This document shows, piece by piece, positions 18,524 to 27,478 of a stretch of DNA of 64,000 nucleotides; the stretch's first letter is position 1; the number at the start of each line of letters is the position of its first letter. The notes under the pieces are model-generated. The model ran no database searches. It was not told where the DNA came from and was given only the letters and a program-made list of their open reading frames with translations. The stretch is taken from positions 86,008 to 150,007 of the forward strand of contig NZ_KB893252.1 of NCBI RefSeq assembly GCF_000374065.1, written 5' to 3'. The translations under genes and the position numbers were made by a program. The stretch comes from Spirosoma luteum DSM 19990. Its GTDB lineage: Bacteria > Bacteroidota > Bacteroidia > Cytophagales > Spirosomataceae.

Positions 18524-19114
18524 TCAATCCTGTTTGTATTCCGAAAAGAACAGTCTTTTCAGGCGCATCAGGCATTTATATTTCTGCGTTTTGGCGTTGT
18601 CTGTATTGGTATAACCAAACTTTTCGGTTATGTCCTGCATGCTCAAATGCTGAATATAAAAATCTTCCAGCAACGTCCGGCAAGGCTCACCCAATCGGTT
18701 CAGCGAGTCGGCCATCAGGTCAAACTGACGATCCCGTTCTTCGTGCTCGGCCAAATCATCGCTGATCTGACCGTTGATGAACTCATCCGAAACGGGCGTT
18801 TCAACATCGCGCACCATGAACCGGCTCCGTTGTGCCAGTTGCTTGAGCCAAAGCCGTCTGCCTATCGAATACAGATACGTTTTTAACTGGCAATGCAATT
18901 CGAGCGACCCGCTTCTAACCTTCTCATACAACACAATCAACACCTCCTGGTAAATGTCCTTGGCGTCGTCTTCACTACCGCTGTTGCTGGTTACGAAGTA
19001 GAGCACCATGGGAAAATAACGTTGGTACAATTGAGTCAATGCATCGTCAGAACCATCAGCCAACCCTATCAGTAACGCTTCGTCAGTTAATACGGGCAGC
19101 CTGCTTTCCTTCAT
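18524..19114 (-). CDS. ECF-type RNA polymerase sigma factor
   Basis: The 196-residue protein has sigma region 2 (LYQRYFPMVLYFV... DAKDIYQEVLIVLYEK... LKTYLYSIGRRLW) and region 4 (CRTLLEDFYIQHLSMQDITEKFGYTN...AKTQKYKCLMRL) with no region 3, as in the ECF class. The trypsin-like membrane protease gene follows it directly. A symmetrical pair of GTAACCC elements lies in the upstream spacer (19153-19188) and could be an autoregulated promoter. No classical anti-sigma gene is adjacent. Confidence 0.93.
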   Translation of the reverse strand: MKESRLPVLTDEALLIGLADGSDDALTQLYQRYFPMVLYFVTSNSGSEDDAKDIYQEVLIVLYEKVRSGSLELHCQLKTYLYSIGRRLWLKQLAQRSRFMVRDVETPVSDEFINGQISDDLAEHEERDRQFDLMADSLNRLGEPCRTLLEDFYIQHLSMQDITEKFGYTNTDNAKTQKYKCLMRLKRLFFSEYKQD

Positions 19115-19152
19115 TGAGTTGATTCATTACTTAATACGAGATGATATATAAT

Positions 19153-19188
19153 GTAACCCAAAAAAAATAAATAAAAATGTTGGGTTAC
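19153..19188. promoter_or_regulatory. Symmetrical GTAACCCAA elements, candidate divergent ECF promoter
   Basis: GTAACCCAA at 19153-19161 and its reverse complement at 19180-19188 are separated by an 18-nt A/T-rich stretch. Each carries an AAC core like many ECF -35 elements (family knowledge) and each points toward a gene: rightward to the lipoprotein at 19257, leftward to the sigma gene at 19114. The predicted leaders would be about 65 and 40 nt. Confidence 0.4.
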
Positions 19189-19256
19189 CTTTTTCTCTAT
19201 AGGGTATTAACGTTGACATTAATCAGTTTCACTTAAACAAAAACATCCCCAAATTT

Positions 19257-19445
19257 ATGAAAGCAATCACGAAATCTGCCTTCTTTTTCATGGCTATGAT
19301 CGCCCTGGCCACTTCTTGCAGCTCGAAGAAAACCGAAACCACTGAGACCACCACGATGATGACGGATTCGTCTTCAATGATGACTACGGACTCCACGATG
19401 GCTACGGATTCTTCTGCCATGATGATGTCCGATAGCGCGAAGTAA
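19257..19445 (+). CDS. Small Met/Ser/Thr-rich lipoprotein
   Basis: This 62-residue protein has a lipoprotein signal (FFFMAMIALATSCSS; lipobox LATSC, Cys near 20). The mature part of about 40 residues consists almost wholly of repeating T, M, D and S units (MMTDSSSMMTTDSTMATDSS). No fold or enzyme motif is present. It is divergent from the ECF sigma gene and shares the symmetrical promoter-like region with it. An intrinsic terminator follows about 55 bp after the stop, which supports it as a real gene. Confidence 0.75.
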   Translation: MKAITKSAFFFMAMIALATSCSSKKTETTETTTMMTDSSSMMTTDSTMATDSSAMMMSDSAK

Positions 19446-19500
19446 TTTTTGCTAAGGCACAACTGCCGGTAACTATTACCGACAACGCTATAAACGTTTT

Positions 19501-19535
19501 AAGCCTCCTGATAATTCAGGGGGCTTTCCGTTTTT
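19501..19535 (+). terminator. Intrinsic terminator after the small lipoprotein gene
   Basis: AAGCCTCCTG (19501-19510) pairs with CAGGGGGCTT (19517-19526), with one U-G pair on the plus-strand RNA and a 6-nt loop. A U-rich tract follows at 19525-19535. The wobble pair is valid only on this strand, which fixes the direction. Confidence 0.8.
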
Positions 19536-19631
19536 AGGGCTAAGCAAAGGCAATTGGTCAATCAGCCCGTCTACCCTTGTTCAGACCAGGGAGCAGAACA
19601 ACAGTAGGCATGACGAAAGGCAAACAAGTGG

Positions 19632-20588
19632 CTAATTGACCACGTTGATTGGATGCCCCTTCAGAAAAGCAGTCAGGTTTTCTACCGTCATAGCCATCAG
19701 CCGCTTGCGGGCTTCCTGGGTAGCCCAGGCAATGTGCGGGGTAATCAGGCAATTTTTAGCCGTAAAAAGCGGATTGTCGGCAGCAGGAGGCTCAGCGGAT
19801 AAGACATCAATTCCGGCCCCGGCAATAACGCCATTGTTCAGTGCATCGGCCAAATCCTGCTCCACAATGATGGGACCTCTGGAGGTGTTCAGCAGAAAAG
19901 CCGAGGGTTTCATTTTTGCCAGGCTGGCTTTATTGATCAGTCCTTTCGTTTCGGGAAGTAACGGGCAGTGGATACTCACGACATCAGCCTGTTCCAGCAG
20001 TTCAGGCAGTTCGGCCCACCGAAAATTCGACCGATGAGACTGGTCTGTACGGTGCCGTTTCGACCCGATAATCGTCATTCCAAACGCGGTAGCGACATCG
20101 GCCACCTTTTCGCCAATGCTACCAAAACCAATGATGCCCATTGTTTTGCCGACCAGTTCGATGAGCGGGTAGTCCCAGAAGCAGAAATCGGCGGAGCCAG
20201 CCCACCGGCCTTCCATAACCGCATCGCTGTGCCGTTGTACGTGTAGTGTTAGTTCCAGTAACAGGGCAAACGTGAGTTGAACGACGGAGGCCGTACCATA
20301 ACCAGGCACGTTACTCACCACGACTCCATTCTGACGGGCAGCCTCCACGGCAACAATATTGTAGCCGGTGGCCAACACGCCAATAAATTTAAGGTTAGGC
20401 AGCTGGTTCAACTGGTCAACGGTCAACGGTGCCTTGTTAGTGAAGATAGCATCGGCATTCTGCGTCCGTTCCACTACTTTATCGGCTGGTGTCCGTTCGT
20501 ACACCGTCACATCTCCCAATGCTTCCAGCCCCTCCCAGGAGAGGTCGCCCGGATTCAGGGTATAACCATCTAAAACGACAATCTTCAT
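19632..20588 (-). CDS. D-2-hydroxyacid dehydrogenase (glycerate/hydroxypyruvate reductase-like)
   Basis: This NAD(P)-dependent dehydrogenase interconverts D-2-hydroxyacids and 2-oxoacids. The Rossmann motif GFGSIGEKV lies at about 150, and the catalytic Arg (NTSRGP), Glu (DVLSAEPP) and His (LITPHIAWAT) are all present. The 318-residue length fits the glycerate dehydrogenase branch. It is the last gene of a three-gene minus-strand cluster, 59 bp after a lactate-permease-family transporter, which suggests that imported lactate or glycolate-like hydroxyacids are its substrates (inference). Confidence 0.92.
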   Translation of the reverse strand: MKIVVLDGYTLNPGDLSWEGLEALGDVTVYERTPADKVVERTQNADAIFTNKAPLTVDQLNQLPNLKFIGVLATGYNIVAVEAARQNGVVVSNVPGYGTASVVQLTFALLLELTLHVQRHSDAVMEGRWAGSADFCFWDYPLIELVGKTMGIIGFGSIGEKVADVATAFGMTIIGSKRHRTDQSHRSNFRWAELPELLEQADVVSIHCPLLPETKGLINKASLAKMKPSAFLLNTSRGPIIVEQDLADALNNGVIAGAGIDVLSAEPPAADNPLFTAKNCLITPHIAWATQEARKRLMAMTVENLTAFLKGHPINVVN

Positions 20589-20647
20589 ACGTATTTTCTT
20601 TCTTTTTTTATCGATAAATCATTGTTATCAACTCCATTACAGGCCTA

Positions 20648-22417
20648 TCAACTGACCACGTTTTGCCTTGAATTCCCTTGACGAACCATCAGCCGCACCA
20701 TAACGAAAATAGCAACCAGCAGGGAGGCCAATCCAATCAGATAGCCATATCCGGTCGTCAGGTCAGGTAAGCCAGCCGCGCTTTTGGTACTCAACAGTTC
20801 GTATGTGGGAATAATCCATTGGATGGCATATGCCTGCGCCAGCGTAAGGATGCAAATGAAAATCAGCATGATAAAGCTATGCTTCACCGTGAAGCGAAAC
20901 AACTGCGACTCCTGCCCTACCAGATTACCAGCCGCAGCCGCTACCGCAATAGACTGGGGAGAAATCATTTTCCCCACTACCCCGCCCGATACGTTAGCCG
21001 CTACGGTAACCACCGGATCAACCCCAATAGACTGAGCAGTAGCGTACTGAATTTTACTGAACAGCGCATTTGCCGATGTATCAGAGCCGGTTATGAACAC
21101 CCCCAGCCAGCCTAATATGGGGGCAAAGAAGGGGAACAAAGCGCCCGTGTTAGCCAGCACGGCAGCCAGCGTAAGCGTAATGCCTGAATCATTCATTACG
21201 TAGGCAAACCCTAGCACGGCGGCAATGGTTAGAATGGGAAATTTAAGCTGATTTAATGTTGAGCCAAAAACGTTTATCCCTTCACGGTAGCTCAGGCCAA
21301 CCAACGGAATAGCCAGCAGGGTTGCCAGCAGGATGGCCGTTCCCGCAGCCGACAGGTAATTCAATTTAAACAGTTTGGGGACTGGATTCCCGTCGAGCCC
21401 CAGGATAACGTTGTGCAAACCCGGAAATTCCACCTGCACCGTACCCCACTCAGTCAATACGTCTTTAATTGGCTGTAGCCCCCAGGCAATAATAATAATG
21501 GTCAGCACGATGAAAGGCGACCAGGCCCTGAAGGTTTGCCCGGTTGTGTACCTCATTTCCGTATTCAGTACCGGCGCGGGTTCATTGACAAATCGCCAGA
21601 TAGTTTTTGGCTTCCAGAAGCGAAGAAATACCATCAGGCAGATAATAGACCCCAGGCCCGCAATAACGTCGGGCAGTGCCGGGCCTAAAAAATTAGATGA
21701 AAGATACTGGAGCAACGCAAACGAAACGCCCGAAACCAACACGGCCGGGCCCACCTCCCGCGCTTTTCTGACCCCGGCAATGATGCTCACCAGGTAAAAT
21801 GGCAGCATAACAGACAGGATGGGCAGCGTACGACCTACCATTTGCGAAATGGGCAGTTCCGGAATACCGGATACCTGCGACGCTACGGTGATAGGGATGC
21901 CGATGGAGCCAAACGCAACGGGTGCCGTATTGGCAATCAGACAGATACCCGACGCATACAGCGGATTGAAACCCAGACCAACCAGCATAGCCGCTGTAAT
22001 GGCAACGGGTGCCCCAAAGCCGGCCGTACCTTCCAGAAACGAGCCAAACGAAAAGGCTATCAACAAGGCCTGCAACCGCCGGTCGGACGTGATAGAGGCC
22101 ATAAAGTGTTTTATAATGTCGAACTGGCCGCTCCGAACGGTTATATTGAACAGAAACACGGCCATGATTACCAACCAGCAGATTGGAAACAGGCCGTACA
22201 ACGCCCCGTGCGCTACCGACAGGAAGGCCAGCTTCACGGGCATGCCATACACGCTGATTGCGATAACGATTGCTATTGCGGTTGCGATCAGACTGGCCTG
22301 GTAGCCTTTCATCCGGCGGATTATCAACGCCCAGAAAATAAACAGAATGGGTAAGGATGCGACCAGCATCGATACGCCAATCCGGTTGAACGGGTCAATA
22401 AGTTGTTGCCAGACCAT
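20648..22417 (-). CDS. L-lactate permease family transporter
   Basis: The 589-residue integral membrane protein has about 13 hydrophobic helices. Family signatures are visible, including FGSFLEGTAGFGAPVAI near 125 and GWLGVFITGSDTSANALF in the second half. The family imports lactate or glycolate with protons across the inner membrane. It lies 36 bp after the glycosidase-like gene and 59 bp before the hydroxyacid dehydrogenase gene, and the three probably form one operon. Confidence 0.93.
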   Translation of the reverse strand: MVWQQLIDPFNRIGVSMLVASLPILFIFWALIIRRMKGYQASLIATAIAIVIAISVYGMPVKLAFLSVAHGALYGLFPICWLVIMAVFLFNITVRSGQFDIIKHFMASITSDRRLQALLIAFSFGSFLEGTAGFGAPVAITAAMLVGLGFNPLYASGICLIANTAPVAFGSIGIPITVASQVSGIPELPISQMVGRTLPILSVMLPFYLVSIIAGVRKAREVGPAVLVSGVSFALLQYLSSNFLGPALPDVIAGLGSIICLMVFLRFWKPKTIWRFVNEPAPVLNTEMRYTTGQTFRAWSPFIVLTIIIIAWGLQPIKDVLTEWGTVQVEFPGLHNVILGLDGNPVPKLFKLNYLSAAGTAILLATLLAIPLVGLSYREGINVFGSTLNQLKFPILTIAAVLGFAYVMNDSGITLTLAAVLANTGALFPFFAPILGWLGVFITGSDTSANALFSKIQYATAQSIGVDPVVTVAANVSGGVVGKMISPQSIAVAAAAGNLVGQESQLFRFTVKHSFIMLIFICILTLAQAYAIQWIIPTYELLSTKSAAGLPDLTTGYGYLIGLASLLVAIFVMVRLMVRQGNSRQNVVS

Positions 22418-22453
22418 AAAGTATTCAGGTTAGTGATGGTAATCTTTTGTGTA

Positions 22454-24634
22454 TTACACCAGATCAAGTGCTACGATTTCGTGGTCGAGTACGCTGGGTA
22501 CGGATACGATTACCGAGTTACCTTCTTTCTCGAAAGCAGGCTTCTGCCCGCTCATCAGAAGCTTTACCCCCGTTACGGTGGTACCCGCCGGAACGTTGAC
22601 CCTAACCGATGCCGCTACGGGAATCAGTTCGCGGAATGGCCCTTTCATCATCATGGGATTAGTCAGATTGACCAGGTGCACCGTCATGGATGCCGACTGC
22701 CGCCACACGGTTACATCCATCAGGCCGGGTCCGCTTACGGTAACGACGGGGGCTTCATCGAGTGCCCAGTTGACTATGTTTTGCAGCAGCTGACCATGGT
22801 CTACACTGAGCAGTTGCCAGAACGATCGATCCAGGTCGCCGGGCAGGTAAGCTACCCGTCCTTTACCCACCTGCCGTAGATAAAGCTCCCGCGTATCGGT
22901 TTCCGCCACGCGTGGATACACATCTTCCATCGGCAAATCGGGGTAGGTTGGAATAAGCGTAACCGGACTTGGAAACGTGGTGGCCGGTTTTACGTCTACT
23001 TTGTAAATGGCATTGATGATGCGGGGGGTTTGTTCCAGTCCGTCCATTATTTGTTTCGTCTGGCTGTTTTGGGCATCATGACGAAGGTGCAGATAACTAT
23101 TTCGCAAGGGTCCTTCCACGTTCTTATTGTAGGATACGCCGAACAAACCAGCCAGGCCAAAATCAGGACGTGGCTTTCCTTCTTCGTCATACAATGACGT
23201 TTCAAACGTAGCGACTACGCTCCCTCCCCCGTCTACAAACGCCTGGATTTGCTGGCACTGAGCATCGGACAGAGCAGCCACATTAGGCAGTATCAATAAC
23301 TTGAACCGGTTCAGGTATTCGGGCGTGAGTAGCTGGTCATTGACCATATCGAACGGAATCCGGCTTTCTACCAGAACATGGTACATACCATCCAGATGAT
23401 CACCACTTTTTTGCTGCCAGGGCTTGCCGCCGTACTTTTGGTCTGTTTGTTCGGAGTAAACAACGCCTACCCGGGCTAGCGAAGCTGTGTTCCGGAGATA
23501 CCGCTCGTTTTTATGATACCCTTCGTATACCGTGGCAACAGCGTCCATCCACCGCTTGTCGTAGATATCGCCCCCGAACTTAACGAAACAGGGGCGCATG
23601 CCATTGGCCGTCCCTTCAGCCACCCAAATTCTGATTTCAGCATCGCTCTGGACGGAATCTTTCCAGCGATATTCCTCTTCAATACCGACGCTGAAAATAC
23701 CGATCAGCGGTTTCAATCCCAGTGTGGACCGGAGTTCTTTGGCCCCTTTTCCATTTATCCAGGGCGGCACCAGTCCCCGGCGGGCCTGCTGATCGGCAAA
23801 AAACAGGTCGGCTTCCCGGCCGGTCATCACTTTATCGGGAAAGCCGTTGGGAATAAAGCGTGATGTAGCCTTAACCTGCCGAATGCCCGAATCCCACAAG
23901 GCCCACAGTTCCCGCAGCCGTTTGACGCGCCACTCGGCCCATTTCCGATAAGTAGGGTCCAGTCTATCGGCTTTTTGCGGCAAAGCCAGCCCCGAATAGG
24001 CGGTAAAGTTGGTCTGGCAGTGCTCGCAGTAACAAACATCATGACCCGCCCAGCGATTGGAGAAGATACCTTCCGGCTGGTAGCGCTCCATTATTTCGCG
24101 ATTTACCCGCGGCATGAACTCAAAATTATACGGTCCCAGGGCACAGGTTACCCACAGGTCCGGGTTAGCCCAGTGCCGCCGTTTCTGCCCATCGGCCGTG
24201 ACCGCAATCCAGTCGGGGTGTGCATCGTACACGTCCTGCCGGGTTGCATGGGGGTCGGTACGAAGCATAATTTTCATCCCCTGTTTCCGGCACCCTGCCA
24301 CCAGATAGCCCAGCGTGTCGGCATCGCCCATGTATGAGCTCCGGTGGTGGAGCGGAATGCGGGTTGGATAGAAGGCCACTACGCCCCCTGCACTGAGGAG
24401 TGCGCCGTCGGCATGGATACGTTTGAAGTAATTTAGCCAGAAATCCGGGTCGTAATGACCGGGGTCCCGTTCTACAAAGGCGAGTTGCGCCCACCGCATT
24501 GGGCCATCGAGCCAAAACGCTTCGCCCGGCGTCGTATACGCGGGGGTAATCGCACGGGGCAACGCGTACGCATCCGAAAGCGTATATAGCCCTCCCAGGA
24601 TACCGGTAGCTTTGACAAAATCTCTTCTTTCCAT
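22454..24634 (-). CDS. Tat-exported glycoside-hydrolase-like protein
   Basis: The N-terminus carries a twin-arginine signal (MERRDFVKATGILGG). A TIM-barrel region of about 370 residues follows, with a Cys cluster (CYCEHC near 195) like that of GH42-type enzymes. Next comes a Rossmann-like domain (about 410-540: LLILPNVAALSDAQCQQIQAFVDGGGSVVATFETSLYDE) matching the beta-galactosidase trimerisation/amidotransferase-like domain, and then a C-terminal beta domain. The exact GH family and substrate cannot be named; catalytic Glu residues were not assigned. It is the first gene of the operon with the lactate permease and the dehydrogenase. Confidence 0.72.
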   Translation of the reverse strand: MERRDFVKATGILGGLYTLSDAYALPRAITPAYTTPGEAFWLDGPMRWAQLAFVERDPGHYDPDFWLNYFKRIHADGALLSAGGVVAFYPTRIPLHHRSSYMGDADTLGYLVAGCRKQGMKIMLRTDPHATRQDVYDAHPDWIAVTADGQKRRHWANPDLWVTCALGPYNFEFMPRVNREIMERYQPEGIFSNRWAGHDVCYCEHCQTNFTAYSGLALPQKADRLDPTYRKWAEWRVKRLRELWALWDSGIRQVKATSRFIPNGFPDKVMTGREADLFFADQQARRGLVPPWINGKGAKELRSTLGLKPLIGIFSVGIEEEYRWKDSVQSDAEIRIWVAEGTANGMRPCFVKFGGDIYDKRWMDAVATVYEGYHKNERYLRNTASLARVGVVYSEQTDQKYGGKPWQQKSGDHLDGMYHVLVESRIPFDMVNDQLLTPEYLNRFKLLILPNVAALSDAQCQQIQAFVDGGGSVVATFETSLYDEEGKPRPDFGLAGLFGVSYNKNVEGPLRNSYLHLRHDAQNSQTKQIMDGLEQTPRIINAIYKVDVKPATTFPSPVTLIPTYPDLPMEDVYPRVAETDTRELYLRQVGKGRVAYLPGDLDRSFWQLLSVDHGQLLQNIVNWALDEAPVVTVSGPGLMDVTVWRQSASMTVHLVNLTNPMMMKGPFRELIPVAASVRVNVPAGTTVTGVKLLMSGQKPAFEKEGNSVIVSVPSVLDHEIVALDLV

Positions 24635-25179
24635 ACGTGAACCGAAAAAGCGTATTCATCCCCGGTCCTACCTTTAGGGGTTGAGGTAAGCGGATTATTT
24701 ACATTTTTCGTACCCAATTTACGCCCTGAGGAGTGTTGCTTCGAGAACGCCTGGAGCGATTTTTGTAAAGCAACTGGAAACATTTAATAAAGAATAGCGT
24801 TCTATTGACATAATCCCGGCAAAACAGTACATTTGTTCACATAAATCTGGTAGGCAGGATTTTCACAACGTGTTCATCCGCACCGGCAGCAGGTCATCCG
24901 TTTCCCAAACGTTTTAGTAACCACCTCATCTGGCCCCACCAGACGGTTGCGTTTGGAGAAGGCAAATCACCCCAATTGACAATTGTTTGATTTATCTTAT
25001 TTCGTAATTAATTGACTCTGTTGAGATTAACCCCTATTGTAATCAGCCGTCCCGCGTCTGTCCAGCGCAGGTCGTTCATTTGCCCATCAAACCAACGGTT
25101 TCTCAGTCATCTGTAATCTCCAATTTCCATCTTTACTGCCCACGCGGCCCTTTCAAGGTTTATTGCTAACCTGATCTTT
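24635..25179. other. Long intergenic region and rho leader
   Basis: This 545-bp spacer contains no gene. Its right part, from about 24843, is the predicted rho leader. The stretch 25081-25140 has 20 C against 6 G, the C-over-G skew typical of Rho-binding (rut) sequences. The left 150 bp is the region upstream of the divergent glycosidase-like gene. Confidence 0.6.
24805..24835 (+). promoter_or_regulatory. Promoter of rho (Bacteroidota type)
   Basis: TTG at 24805-24807, a 20-nt spacer and TACATTTG at 24828-24835 match the consensus exactly. Transcription would start near 24842, which leaves a leader of about 340 nt before the rho ATG. Confidence 0.72.
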
Positions 25180-27351
25180 ATGTTCAAGAAAGAAGAATTA
25201 GATAGTAAGCTTCTCTCGGAGCTTCAACCCATTGCCGAGCAATTCGGCATTCGTACTATTGCCAAATTCACCAAAGAAAAACTGGTTTACGAAATCATAA
25301 AACAGCAGTCAGAACGGCCCGGTGGCGAAGAAGCCGTTCCTGCTGACGATGCCCCCAAGCGGGCTAAGCGCGCTCCCAAAGCCGCTATTGTGGCCCCGGT
25401 TACTACGGAAGAAAATCAGTCAGCAGACGCGACTCCCGTTCGTTCGGCCAAGACTACTGCTGCCCCTGCCCGCTCACGAAACCGCCGGGAAACGACAGAA
25501 CCAGCGTCAGGTCTCAACGCCGAAACAAGCAACGAACTACCAGTGCAGTCACTGGCAACGGGCGAAACGACGCCGGAGACTATGGAGACTATGCCCACCG
25601 AAACAGCTGATGCACCCGCAGCTGATACCGTACAGGCAACCCGTCCGTCCGGCGACAACCGCGAGGGAACACCACGCAATGGGCAGCCCGGTACAACCGA
25701 ACGGAATCAGCGTAACATGGTCCAGGGAACCGAACCAGCCGAGCGGACTAACCGGCCAAATTTACCCCGTAACGACAGAGACCGCACCCAACGCCCTGAT
25801 CTGAACCAACAACGGAATCAGCGTACCGAAGCCCCGCGCGATGGGCGTGCCCGTTTTGATACCAATCGGGAAGGCGGCCCCCGCGACCGAAATGACCGGG
25901 ACACCAATACGCAGCGACGCGATCAACGCCCACGTACCCCACGCGCCGTTTCGGATGAGTCGGCCCTGAACTACGGTGGACAGACCGACGATGCTTTTCT
26001 GACACCAACGGTTATCACAGAAGATACGGCAGCTAATCGGGAACCCGCCACGGAACCCGTTTCTACCGCTACGGAAGCCATTGTGGAACCAACCGATACG
26101 CCCCAGGAAGGTCAGGCCGACCAGGACCAGTCCGATTCGGGGCAGTCGAACCAACCACAGGCACAAGCTACCCGGGAAGCCCAGGAGTATCAAAACCGCA
26201 TCCGGCGGCAGTACAACCAGCACATTCGGGAGTTCGATGGTATCATTGATAATGAAGGTGTTCTGGAGATTATGCAGGATGGTGGCTACGGGTTCCTCCG
26301 CTCAGCCGATTACAACTACCTGGCCAGCCCCGACGATATTTACGTATCGCCATCGCAGATTAAACTATTCGGCCTGAAAACCGGCGATACGGTACGCGGT
26401 GCAATACGCCCACCGAAAGAAGGTGAAAAGTATTTTGCCCTGCTCCGGGTGTCGACCGTCAACGGAAAGACCACCGAGGAAATCCGCGACCGGATTCCGT
26501 TTGAATACCTGACACCCCTTTTTCCCGAAGAGCAACTCCATCTGAGCAACCGGCCCGAAAATTATTCGTCGCGGGTGCTGGATTTGTTTGCTCCCATTGG
26601 TAAAGGGCAGCGGGGTATGATTGTGGCGCAGCCCAAAACGGGTAAAACCGTGTTACTGAAGGAAATAGCCAATGCCATTACCCGGAACCACCCGGAGGTG
26701 TACCTGATTGTGCTGCTGATTGACGAACGTCCGGAAGAAGTAACGGACATGGCCCGCAGCGTAAATGCGGAAGTTATTTCGTCCACCTTCGATGAGCAGG
26801 CCGACCGGCACGTAAAAGTATCGAGCATGGTACTGGAGAAAGCCAAACGGATGGTTGAATGCGGGCACGATGTCGTTATCCTGCTGGATTCTATTACGCG
26901 TCTGGCACGAGCCTATAACACGGTTGTCCCCTCGTCGGGTAAGATTCTGTCGGGTGGTGTTGATGCCAATGCCCTGCACCGGCCAAAACGCTTCTTCGGC
27001 GCGGCCCGGAACATTGAAAACGGGGGTTCGCTGACAATTATCGCTACAGCCCTGATTGACACCGGGTCTAAAATGGACGAGGTTATCTTTGAAGAATTTA
27101 AAGGTACCGGCAACATGGAACTTCAGCTTGACCGGAAACTGGCCAATAAACGGGTTTACCCGGCGGTCGACTTACTGGCTTCGAGTACCCGTCGGGAGGA
27201 TTTGCTGCTGGACAAAGAAACGCTACAGCGCGTCTGGATTCTGCGGAAGCACATGGCTGACATGAACCCCATGGAATCAATGGATTTCCTGCTCGACCGG
27301 ATGAAGGGCACCCGCAACAACGAAGAGTTCCTGATTTCGATGAACCGGTAA
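25180..27351 (+). CDS. rho: Transcription termination factor Rho with long disordered insertion
   Basis: Rho is a hexameric RNA-dependent ATPase that ends transcription. The 723 residues begin with the Rho N-terminal helical domain (about 1-45). An Arg/Asn/Gln/Pro-rich disordered region of about 300 residues follows, then the cold-shock-type RNA-binding domain (about 350-430, GYGFLRS... [10 protein letters not shown]). The ATPase domain has Walker A AQPKTGKT near 485, Walker B VVILLDS and the Q- and R-loops to the end. E. coli Rho is about 420 residues; in Bacteroides the analogous insertion is known to drive condensate formation. The gene has its own promoter, a long leader and a terminator, which suggests autoregulation. 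Confidence 0.98.
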   Translation: MFKKEELDSKLLSELQPIAEQFGIRTIAKFTKEKLVYEIIKQQSERPGGEEAVPADDAPKRAKRAPKAAIVAPVTTEENQSADATPVRSAKTTAAPARSRNRRETTEPASGLNAETSNELPVQSLATGETTPETMETMPTETADAPAADTVQATRPSGDNREGTPRNGQPGTTERNQRNMVQGTEPAERTNRPNLPRNDRDRTQRPDLNQQRNQRTEAPRDGRARFDTNREGGPRDRNDRDTNTQRRDQRPRTPRAVSDESALNYGGQTDDAFLTPTVITEDTAANREPATEPVSTATEAIVEPTDTPQEGQADQDQSDSGQSNQPQAQATREAQEYQNRIRRQYNQHIREFDGIIDNEGVLEIMQDGGYGFLRSADYNYLASPDDIYVSPSQIKLFGLKTGDTVRGAIRPPKEGEKYFALLRVSTVNGKTTEEIRDRIPFEYLTPLFPEEQLHLSNRPENYSSRVLDLFAPIGKGQRGMIVAQPKTGKTVLLKEIANAITRNHPEVYLIVLLIDERPEEVTDMARSVNAEVISSTFDEQADRHVKVSSMVLEKAKRMVECGHDVVILLDSITRLARAYNTVVPSSGKILSGGVDANALHRPKRFFGAARNIENGGSLTIIATALIDTGSKMDEVIFEEFKGTGNMELQLDRKLANKRVYPAVDLLASSTRREDLLLDKETLQRVWILRKHMADMNPMESMDFLLDRMKGTRNNEEFLISMNR

Positions 27352-27367
27352 CGGTTTTCCCCATCAA

Positions 27368-27410
27368 CAAAACGGGATGCTATTCAAATGAATGGCATCC
27401 CGTTTTGTTT
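27368..27410 (+). terminator. Intrinsic terminator of rho
   Basis: Arms 27368-27380 and 27395-27407 (CAAAACGGGATGC and its complement) form a perfect 13-bp stem, extended by ATTCA/TGAAT in the loop. T residues flank the right side. It begins 17 bp after the rho stop. Confidence 0.82.
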
Positions 27411-27429
27411 ACGCACCCCGGCAGTCTTC

Positions 27430-27460
27430 TTGATTAGAAGTAGCGAAATCGTTACATTGC
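27430..27460 (+). promoter_or_regulatory. Weak promoter-like element before the fatty acid hydroxylase gene
   Basis: TTG at 27430-27432, a 20-nt spacer and TACATTGC at 27453-27460 have perfect spacing but two mismatches in the -7 element. The predicted start lies about 12 nt before the ATG. Confidence 0.4.
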
Positions 27461-27478
27461 CTTTACGTCAGGACAACC

